Of a DNA stretch of 64,000 bases, positions 56,701-64,000 are shown in pieces. The notes beneath the pieces were generated by a model that saw only the letters and a program-made list of their open reading frames with translations, was not told where the DNA came from and did not search any database. This DNA comes from Apus apus (Eukaryota; Chordata; Aves; Apodiformes; Apodidae): NCBI RefSeq assembly GCF_020740795.1, contig NC_067305.1, forward strand, positions 3,162,001 to 3,226,000, given 5' to 3'. Positions within the stretch are counted from its first letter, which is position 1, and the number at the start of each line of letters is the position of its first letter. The position numbers were made by a program, and so were the translations under genes.

Positions 56701-59700
56701 ATCTCTGAAAAGATAAAGGTTTGATACATTCTTCAGGGTATCTAAATGACTCCTGAGGTAGAAGTTTAATACAGGTGTAAATTTTAAAGCTTAACAGCAA
56801 GGTTTTAATTATGTTCTCCTGATCACTTTAGCTTGTCTTTGAGAAGACCCTCAGAAAGCAGGACTGATCTCACTATGGACAAAGCTACTTTGCTCTAGAG
56901 AAGTCTTGCTGGTGAATGCACAGAGCACAGTTTATCCCTTTCTAAACTAGTCCTTCAAGGCAACCTCAAGGAACCAGTTGTTCTCTGCAGCTCAGAGGCC
57001 ATGAGTGACTTGGGGACACCTGGAGAAAGCTTTTGAGAGACTTTGTAGCACCTTCCAGTAACTAAAGAGGACTGACAGGAAAGACGGGGAGACGCTTTTT
57101 ACCAGAGAGGGTAGTGACAGGACAAGGGGTGATGGTTTTAAACTGGAAGAGGAGAGATTTAGGTTAGACATCAGGAAGAAATTCTTCACCATGAGGGTGG
57201 TGAGACATTGGAACAAGCTGCCCAGGGAAGCTGTGGCTGCCCCATCCCTGGAGGTGTTCAAGGGCAGGTTGGATGGGGCTTGGAGCAGCCTGGGCTGCTG
57301 GGAGGTGTCCCTGCTCATAGCAGGGAGGCTGGAAGCTGATGATCTTTAAGGTCCCTTCCAACCTTCACCATTCTATGCCTCTATGCCAACTGGAAACCTT
57401 AAACAAGTTTTTCCAATAAAAGCTCAGAAAAGGAAAATGCTCAGTCCAGGGAGTCTCTCTCCAGGGTTCCACTTCCAGAGAACATCAATCAGGAGCTGGA
57501 TATACAACAAACCAAATGCTTACCACTCATTCTGCCCATGTTCATTCCAGCTGGGAAGCGACCAATGTTCTCCATGCCACCAAAAGGACCTTCCATTCCT
57601 ACAAGAAAAATATTTGTCAGGACTCTATCTGTGCATTTCAACTTCATGCCACACTTCACTCACATAAGCTGCTTTCACAGAACAGATGGGGCTGGGAGCA
57701 ACTTGGGCTGGTGGGAGGTGTCCCTGCCCATTCAGGGGGGTTGGATCTAGATGACCTTTAAAGTCCCTTCCAACCCAAACCATTTCATGACTCTGATTTA
57801 TTCCACAGGCCCCAAAACAATTCTGTGTATCAAGAGATTCACAAACTAAAATGTGATCAGGATTTGGCCACAGGTATCTCAAATAATAGAGAACATTGGT
57901 CATGTTTTGGCTGAGATCTTTACCCTCCCCCATCCACCTACAGCAGTTTTATTAATATTCAAAAAGCAACAAGTTATTACTAACTGGGTGATGATTTCCA
58001 AGAACATAAATGCCTGCTGGACATACATGGTTAGGTTTGCATGACTTTCCAAAAGCCCAAAGCTATAGACATGCCAAAAAAACACAGCTTACCTCCCATT
58101 TTATTCATTCCAAAGCCCATGCCTTCCATTCCCATTCCTCAAAATAAAAGAGAAAGCTTTATGTCACAGATGTCATCCTAGAGAGATTCAGCCATTTGAC
58201 TGGCTGTAGAAATAAAAGACCATACAACCATGTCCACTGGTTGGACTGGAGAGCTTACATCTGATAACTGAGTAGATTGCAACATCCCTTCTCAGAAAAA
58301 TAAAGCAGCAAAGGGGAAAAAAAAAACCCATAGGCATTGATCAATTGAAAGCTGAATGTGTGCTACTTTTTAGGTGGCTCTTTAAAACTTGTGCTGTTTC
58401 AACATCTCCTCAACAAAAGATTTGCAAGCCCACTAGGAAGTGTTAAGTGACAGATGGTTTGAAAAGTTTCATGTATATTTGCAGTGTCTGCTGCTCATGC
58501 TCAAGAGTCAGAAAATGAGAGCTGTGCCTTGACTAGAGTGGAAAAAAAAATATGGAGCAGTTGGTTAAATTCAAGTTTCCATCATCAAGCTCATTACTCA
58601 GGCTCAACATGTGGCTTTAACACTCCTAAAACACTTCAACTGTTGTTTTTTTTTGTGTAGGCAAAACAAAACTATCTACCTTCTACACAGCTTAAAGCTC
58701 TCATGAAACAAAAGCATAGGAGTAATCTTCTTACCTCCAGGTCCCATGTTGCCCATTCCCATGCCTTTGTTTAAATGATTTGCATCAATAGGTTGACCTC
58801 CAGGTCCTAATCCCATGCCAATACCACCAAGACCATCTGAAGAAAATATTCAGATATCAAAAAAGCCTTCTTTCCATAGTTTGACAAAACAGCAAGTTTT
58901 ATTCTTAAGTAATTGAATTCCATTCTCCAAAAAGCTTGCTGTGTTCCCACTTTGGGGTGTGTACTTAAAGCATGTAAGTGTCTAATAAATCCAGATGTGT
59001 TTTGAAGTCAACTGAAAAACCATCTCATTTTTTAATTTTTTTTTTTTAATTCATTTTCCATCTTAACGACTTGAGAAAACTTGTTTGGTTGATTTTAAGC
59101 TGACTCCTGAAAAATAACTGGCTAGAACACTGCTTATTTGGTGCAACTCCTCAAATCTAAGGAGAAGAGAGTGGGCAATTTAGTAGAAAGATCTTCTGAC
59201 CTTTGCACAATGTTACCTTTGATTGACAAAGGGCTTGATTTCCACCTTTGCCAAGGTTCTTCCCTTGTAGGGAAGAATTTCACTCTTAAGTTCAACCTAG
59301 CATTATGATAGCCACCTATGGAATTCAGAGCACACAGCCAGCCTCTTCTCTGAGCAAATCAAATCATATTCCCAGGCAGAATTTTGCATCTTCCTGTATC
59401 CAAATGAATTAAGGATCCCCCAGTCCAAAGCAAGAAGAACAACAACAACAAAAAAGCCCTCATGTTTTCTTTATGGTCAAACCAGGAAGGAAAAAAAAAA
59501 AAAAAAAAGAGTTCTTGGCTTGCATCAAACAGCAGGTTAATGGCATTTTTTGCCTGTGAGGACTCCCTCATTTCCAGCTCAGCATCATAAACACAGGAAG
59601 TGTTGAATCTTGTTTTAAAACAACACAAGGTGACCCCTTCCCCGCCCCAATCAAGGCCAAGAAAAAGGCTTCCACTGGTACTTGTTGGTTTGATACAAAG

Positions 59701-62700
59701 AGGATGAAATTGCAACCCAATGACTGGAAGAAGAGGAACATCACTGCATCAAGTCAGGGCAGCAGGAACACCCAGGAGTGATTCTGCTGCTGAATGAGGC
59801 TTTGACAGATACACGGGAAAGGGAACTAATTAAGGGATGGATTGATTGGTGGTCCCTAAAACTGGGCAAGTCAGGAGCTCACAGCAGGTTTGGTTCCCAT
59901 GCCTAAGGGAACAGCAACTGGCTGAGTCAGCAGGCTGAAGTGAACAGCCAGACTTCACATTTTAGCTGTTTTCAAACAAATCAAACCTGTGCTCTCCCAC
60001 CTCTAGCTCTTCCCTTCCAGCCCAGACTTCTCCCTTCAGTATTTTTGGTATCTTATCATGACATGGGTGAGGTTGGAAGGGACCTCTGGAGCTCCAGACC
60101 TTTGAGTCAAGCAGAGTCACCCAGGACCACACACACATATCTTTGGAGTTATCTCCAAGGATGGAGACTCCACAGGGTCACCTCAAGCTGGGCACCCAGG
60201 ACCACATCCACACAGCTTTTGAGGATCTCCAAGAAAAGAGACACCACAGGCTCTTTGGGAAATCTGTTCTAGTGCTCAGTCACCCTCACAGGAATGTTTC
60301 CTTATTTTCACAGGGAGTCTCCTGTGTTTCAGTTGACACTTAGTGCCTCTTGCCCTGTCACTGGGCACTGAGAAGAGCCTGGGTCCCTCCCCCTTATACC
60401 CTCCCTTCAGGTATTTATATATATTGATCAGATCCCCTTTAGAAACCTGAAAACCTGGAAGATTCTCAGGTTCTCAATCCATCCCATTCCATTGAAGGAA
60501 AAACACTAGATGCCCAGAAAACCATCATGTACAAGGGGTACACTATTGACTAATTAAGTTTCCATTAAAACCCACCATTAACAGTAGTTTTACAAGGCAT
60601 CAGGGTCTTTGAATTGCAATTGAGAGATCTGGAAGCCTTGAAATGTGAATGGGATATTGTTTTAAGACAAGCTTCTAGCTATGAGCTGAAAGAAGTATCC
60701 ATAAAAAGAGAGAGTCTGAGCAGCTCTTCTTTACTATTTCCCCCTTTGTTATTACTCAGATGATTTGGATCCCAGCTTACCAGAGTCTTACTGAGGCTGG
60801 GATCAGGCCCCCAGTTGCTGAATGGCAAAATAAAAACCATAATATGTTCAGTCATGGAGAAGATACTTACGAGGGAGTTGTTGGGGTCTCTCTGGAGGAA
60901 AGAAGTCTCCTTTGGGAAAGGCTCGTTCATCCTAAAAACAATGCAAACCATCAGAAGTTGGCAAAAAAACTAAGTAGTGATTTCTTGTTTGGTTGGTTTG
61001 ATGAGTTGGGTTTTTAATTAAAACAAAGAAACGTCAAGCTAAAGCAATCTTGACTGTATTTAGGATTGTCTTTTAGCCAAATAATCTGAATTAACCTCCC
61101 CTGGCAGCAGGAGTTGACATCACAAGGAATCAGGCAAGTCCCACAGTCCCTCCCAGAGCTGAAACCCAAAATCATGCAAAATCAAGTTCCAAAAGCTGTT
61201 AGAATTTGAACCTACTCACCATTTTTACATGCATGGGTCTGTCAAAGAGCAGCTGCCCATTAAACATGGCTGTTGTTTCATTAAGGATCATTGTTCACAC
61301 ACTAGAACCACAAAAATCTGAAAGCTCTGAGTGCTAAACTGGTGCCCAGGACAGAAACCCCAGTCAGAAAACCACAGCTCTCCAGGATGTTGCTTAAGTT
61401 ATTGTTAATCTGTTCACAGACTGTTCTAGATTGTCAACAGATTGATAATCTGCTCACAGATTATCAACAAGCCTTCTGCCTTCTCCAAAACAAAACGACT
61501 TCGAAATCCAAATAACTGAATATTCAAAGAATGCCTTTTGAAAATTAAAACAAGCTAAAGATACTCTTCTGGTTCAGATTCAGTTCAGAGGTCACTCAAA
61601 ATGCAACTCCAAACCAGCCGAGTTTAAATGTTTCATCAGTAACTTCAGCCACTTAACACAGAAAATGTGCAGAATCTCTCAATATTTGCAAATCAAGAAA
61701 TAGCCAGATTTTGAAGTATGACTCACAGACTGGTTTGGGTTGGAAGGGATGTTAAAGATCATCCTGTCCCACCCCCCTGCATGGGCAGGGACACCTCCCA
61801 CCAGCCCAGGCTGCTCCAAGCCCCATCCAACCTGCCCTTCAACACTGCCAGGGATGGGGCAGCCACAGCTTCCCTGGGCAACCTGGGCCAGGCTCTCCCC
61901 ACCCTCAAACTAAAGAACTTCTTCCCAATATCTAACCTAAAACTCCCTCTTCCAGTTTAAAACCATTACCCCCAGTGAACAGTGAGCAGTTTGTACAAGC
62001 CTTGCTTGTATATGCACATGCAGAATGGAATTAACATTCAAAGAGAGAGAAACTTTCTTTGGGGGAGAAGAAGGAAGTATTTCCCTCCTTTCCATCCCAC
62101 AGTCACAGGTGGAGAGATGACACAGGCAGCAGTGTCTATGCTTTGTTGTTTGGTTTTGTAGCTTGCAGTGTAGCCAACCACCCCTTGCAGTGTGAGGACA
62201 GAGGAACAAACCAGGTCAAACCCCCTGATGCTGCAGAGGGACCTGCTGCATCCCCCCTTTCCCTCCATCACAGGAATTTCTGAATTTCTCAGAAACTGCA
62301 CTTTAAAACTAGCTACAACCTAGACAGAAATGTACTATTTGGGCTAGAAATCCATATATCCACATGGGAATTAACCCACTTTGTTAATGATCCTGAGCAA
62401 ACAGCAACAATTCTTTCCAGTTGGGTCCCCCCTCCCTTTGTTTTTTTCAGTTTTCCCCACATTTTCCATCCAACCCGACTCACTGTGACAAGACAATATC
62501 CTCCCTTGGAACTCTATCATTTCTTTTTTCATCCTGCTTTGTTCCCCAAGTGCTTTGCCTACTATTTACCATCACTGCTTTCCAAGGATACATATAGCCT
62601 GAACAGCCTCTATGGCTTGCTCAAAAGTGACAGTGCCAATCCCACGACTTTTGCCATCTTTATCTTCCAGAATGTCTGCCCGAACCACAACACCAGCCAT

Positions 62701-63714
62701 GCTGAAGACTTCTTTCAGTTTCTTCCAACCAACCTTGTAATCCAGCTGGAAAGCAAGTGATATTGGAAGTATGAGAAAGGATTTCCATCAAAAACAGCTC
62801 TAGTGTTCTTCTATTTCCTTTCCCACTATCAGCAAGCTTAAGAAAGTCTTTACAGAGAGAGGAGAAAACTGAACTAGCATAAAGAATTATTGCCATGTTC
62901 TTGGTTTTGTTAAAAACAAAAATTAACATCCAGGATCCATCTCAATTTACAGCTTCACTCGTATAAAGAAACAAGACTTCTCACAAAATTTTCCTGGAAC
63001 AGAGCTCAAAGTCCAAGGATTTTCTTCTAATTCATTAGATTTAACTCAGTTAAGACAATTGTCAGTTGGAAGGGACCTCTAGAGATCATCTAGTCGAAAT
63101 CAACTCATTTCAATATGACTTGAAAGACTTTTCTTCAAACCCAAGTAAAAGGAGAGCTGGGTATATTAATATATTTGCTGTTCCTGCATCTTGAACAAGA
63201 AAAAATGCATTTCATCATTTCCAAATACAACTGCTGTCTACTAGGCAGCAGCCCAATGCTGACCTTTCCTTTGTAATGCAGAACCATGACCTTCTCTACC
63301 AGATTTTATTAACATTTCCCATGTCTCTTTTGCTGATTTGATTTTATTTTTTTATCCAAAGTCATGTAATTCATGCCACCTCTTAAAAAGCAACCCAGGA
63401 TATCCTGGGTAGATCCTGGGTAGAACCATGAGCACGTACATCATAAAAACAAAATTGGTTCCAAAACAAGTCTTTTTCCTTTCAGATATTCTGGTCTCAG
63501 ATTCCACAGCACTTACATTTGCCACAAAGACAGTGCTTCCCAGTCTCCCTGCCTGTAAGGCATGGATGATCTCGTTGGGGATGTTGGGATTGTTGAGGAT
63601 ACTGGGTGGGATGTTGATCATGCCAGGACCACCCGGGCCAGGACCAATCCCCATCCCACCAGCTGCTGCCATGACCTTCTGCATTGCTCTCCTGGCGTGT
63701 TCCCCATCAGGATC
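53629..63714 (-). CDS. HNRNPM: HNRNPM, heterogeneous nuclear ribonucleoprotein M (partial)
   Basis: Nuclear RNA-binding protein that coats pre-mRNA, prefers G/U-rich sites and regulates alternative splicing. Eleven coding exons join in frame to give 593 codons and TAA. The 5' exons with RRM1 lie beyond the right edge. In order: a Gly/Met/Pro-rich linker; RRM2 with RNP2 VFVANL and RNP1 [10 protein letters not shown]; a Gly/Met-rich region ([24 protein letters not shown]); about 26 imperfect M-E/D-R-M-G hexapeptide repeats in one 782-base exon; and RRM3 with RNP2 IFVRNL and RNP1 [10 protein letters not shown]. The C-terminus IDVRIDRNA is that of human HNRNPM. The first visible exon includes the VMAAAGG to IHALQ segment, which differs between human isoforms. 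All junctions are GT-AG, though the RRM2 exon donor (GTATCC) and the next acceptor are weak. It is transcribed in the same direction as TIMM44. Confidence 0.96.
53925..54490 (-). mobile_element. CR1 LINE fragment in the last HNRNPM intron
   Basis: An older, longer copy in gene orientation. The - strand shows [33 protein letters not shown] and [20 protein letters not shown], the standard CR1 ORF2 C-terminal coding pattern, followed by the QFWAP-type region. Frames are broken. Confidence 0.85.
54563..54614 (-). CDS. HNRNPM: HNRNPM exon (RRM3, first part)
   Basis: 52 bases, [17 protein letters not shown] plus one base of Gly. Donor TGTG|GTAAGT. Confidence 0.95.
54892..55673 (-). CDS. HNRNPM: HNRNPM large exon (hexapeptide repeats, RRM3 start)
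   Basis: 782 bases, from [12 protein letters not shown] through about 26 ERMG/DRMG units to [16 protein letters not shown] and [11 protein letters not shown]. The repeat leaves the opposite strand largely open too; that antisense frame is not a gene. Donor AGAAAT|GTGAGT. Confidence 0.96.
55812..56310 (+). mobile_element. CR1 LINE 3' fragment in an HNRNPM intron
   Basis: It extends 5' to TCCAGTTCTGGAGCCCCC and ends CCTTCACCATTCTGTGATTT. One of the longest common-subfamily copies. Confidence 0.92.
56606..56704 (-). CDS. HNRNPM: HNRNPM exon ([10 protein letters not shown])
   Basis: 99 bases, [17 protein letters not shown] to GETLERGI with split Glu and Gly codons at the edges. Donor AATAG|GTGAGT. 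Confidence 0.95.
   Translation of the reverse strand, partial: RWIVPWGQDLKESLEEMKWECLVVLERPWREE
57010..57380 (+). mobile_element. Older CR1 LINE 3' fragment in an HNRNPM intron
   Basis: From TTGGGGACACCTGGAGAAAG to CACCATTCTATGCCTCTATG. It retains TTAGACATCAGGAAGAAATT and CACCATGAGGGTGGTGAG, closer to widespread avian CR1 than the young copies. Confidence 0.88.
57524..57598 (-). CDS. HNRNPM: HNRNPM exon ([10 protein letters not shown])
   Basis: 75 bases, [17 protein letters not shown] to NMGRMS, split codons at both ends. It is flanked on each side by a CR1 copy. Confidence 0.94.
57686..57796 (+). mobile_element. CR1 LINE 3' tip in an HNRNPM intron
   Basis: GGGGCTGGGAGCAACTTGGG to CCATTTCATGACTCTGAT, about 90 bases from the upstream-coding exon edge at 57598. 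Confidence 0.86.
57797..58092. other. HNRNPM intron, unique part
   Basis: AT-rich, nothing recognised. Confidence 0.4.
58093..58137 (-). CDS. HNRNPM: HNRNPM micro-exon ([14 protein letters not shown])
   Basis: 45 bases, 14 full codons with split Gly codons at each end. The acceptor TTTTATTTTGAG uses GAG. Donor GGGAG|GTAAGC. Confidence 0.92.
58138..58734. other. HNRNPM intron
   Basis: No repeat or RNA is recognised; AT-rich. Confidence 0.4.
58735..58836 (-). CDS. HNRNPM: HNRNPM exon ([10 protein letters not shown])
   Basis: 102 bases, [19 protein letters not shown] to GNMGPG, with a split His codon before it. Donor TGGAG|GTAAGA, acceptor TTTTCTTCAG. Confidence 0.95.
58837..60870. other. HNRNPM intron, about 2 kb
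   Basis: AT-rich, with an A run at 59491-59508. It holds the CR1 relic at 60065-60465. No other repeat or RNA is recognised. Confidence 0.45.
60065..60465 (-). mobile_element. Old CR1 LINE fragment in an HNRNPM intron
   Basis: GGTTGGAAGGGACCTCTGGA, then GATGGAGACTCCACAGG, CACTGGGCACTGAGAAGAGC and GGTATTTATATATATTGATC. Strongly diverged, partly duplicated internally (two ACCCAGGACCACA blocks). Confidence 0.75.
60871..60931 (-). CDS. HNRNPM: HNRNPM exon ([10 protein letters not shown])
   Basis: 61 bases, [20 protein letters not shown] and one base of the next His codon. Donor CCCTC|GTAAGT. Confidence 0.95.
61220..61269 (-). CDS. HNRNPM: HNRNPM exon (end of RRM2)
   Basis: 50 bases, [16 protein letters not shown] after a split Ser codon. 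Donor AAAATG|GTGAGT. The acceptor AATGAAACAACAG has a poor pyrimidine tract. Confidence 0.92.
61270..62591. other. HNRNPM intron
   Basis: Apart from the CR1 at 61725-61972, no repeat or RNA is recognised. Confidence 0.4.
61725..61972 (-). mobile_element. CR1 LINE 3' fragment in an HNRNPM intron
   Basis: In gene orientation, from CACAGACTGGTTTGGGTTGG to CCAGTTTAAAACCATTACCC. Its 5' side matches the older type (CTTCTTCCCAATATCTAACC). Confidence 0.88.
62592..62745 (-). CDS. HNRNPM: HNRNPM exon (RRM2 core)
   Basis: 154 bases, [18 protein letters not shown] through [18 protein letters not shown] to EAVQAI plus one base of Ser. The donor ATAT|GTATCC is weak at +4 to +6. Acceptor TTGCTTTCCAG. Confidence 0.95.
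62746..63516. other. HNRNPM intron
   Basis: AT-rich. A 40-base CR1-like scrap (GGAAGGGACCTCTAGAGATC) lies at about 63068-63107. Nothing else is recognised. Confidence 0.4.
63517..63714 (-). CDS. HNRNPM: HNRNPM exon (linker and RRM2 start)
   Basis: 66 codons, [20 protein letters not shown] through [16 protein letters not shown] to GSTVFVAN, phase 0. Donor GCAAAT|GTAAGT, acceptor TGTTACAG. It includes the segment that human isoforms include or skip. Confidence 0.95.
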
Positions 63715-64000
63715 CTGTAACAACAGACACCACATCCTGCCTTCCCTCTGCATCCCACTGGGATTTAGGGGCATGGCAGTCAGGAGAAGTAGGGATTTCC
63801 CTTCATACAGGGCGAGCTGCTCCCTAGAGATCTCCATCCCATCACCACCCAATAATTTAATCTCTTTTAACCAATATGGCACCACCCTTCAGCCACCATT
63901 CCTATTCATGCATCTCCCTTGACTCTCCAAGTGTTTATTATTCAACACCAACAAACCTCCAAATTTCACCTGTTCTGAAGATTGACAAACCCAGCGTGGC
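63715..64000 (-). other. HNRNPM: HNRNPM intron running off the window
   Basis: No exon of the preceding RRM1 region is seen before the edge. Confidence 0.6.

Overview
The window is vertebrate nuclear DNA and almost certainly avian. It has small GC-rich genes with orthodox GT-AG introns and dozens of 3'-end fragments of CR1 retrotransposons (the dominant bird LINE). It also has long G/C homopolymer-rich minisatellites of the kind found on bird microchromosomes. Four protein genes are recognised. They are all genes that lie on human 19p13.2 (placement from memory, not searched): the end of a fibrillin gene (FBN3-like, + strand), cortexin 1 (CTXN1, - strand), the complete TIMM44 gene (- strand) and the 3' two thirds or more of HNRNPM (- strand, running off the right edge).

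Layout. 1-3.9 kb: the last two coding exons of the fibrillin gene and its 3'UTR. 5.6-7.1 kb: the CTXN1 coding exon with a long 3'UTR, convergent with the fibrillin gene. 7.2-8.4 kb: a 23-bp minisatellite that appears to have grown inside a CR1 copy, flanked by a 170-bp direct repeat. 8.4-20 kb: noncoding DNA full of CR1, with a few AT-rich islands; it is probably the CTXN1 first intron, because a CpG-type promoter and splice donor on the - strand sit at about 22.8 kb. 20.3-24.1 kb: an extreme G/C tract with a two-monomer minisatellite, a roughly 350-bp almost pure G run, and a second G-rich array. 24.3-33 kb: intergenic, with CR1 copies, a roughly 470-bp (GGAA)n array and one unassigned exon-like open frame at 29.3 kb. 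33.1-52.1 kb: TIMM44, for which all 13 exons were reconstructed; they join in frame to give 452 codons. 52.95-64 kb: HNRNPM, of which 11 coding exons (593 codons to the stop) are visible.

The genes are unrelated in pathway. The fibrillin gene makes an extracellular microfibril protein with a furin-released C-terminal propeptide. CTXN1 makes a small neuronal membrane protein. TIMM44 tethers mitochondrial Hsp70 to the TIM23 import channel. HNRNPM is a nuclear pre-mRNA binding and splicing factor. The TIMM44 promoter lies between its first exon and the HNRNPM 3' end.

About 40 CR1 pieces cover close to a fifth of the window by my hand count. Many are near-identical copies of one subfamily, which suggests a recent burst. 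Such CR1 richness is known in woodpeckers and relatives and in the hoopoe, so one of those lineages is a reasonable but unproven guess. No CRISPR array, operon, tRNA or rRNA was seen. I found no convincing undescribed biological system; the most unusual items are the CR1-born minisatellite, the G tract near the presumed CTXN1 promoter, and the unassigned exon-like frame.
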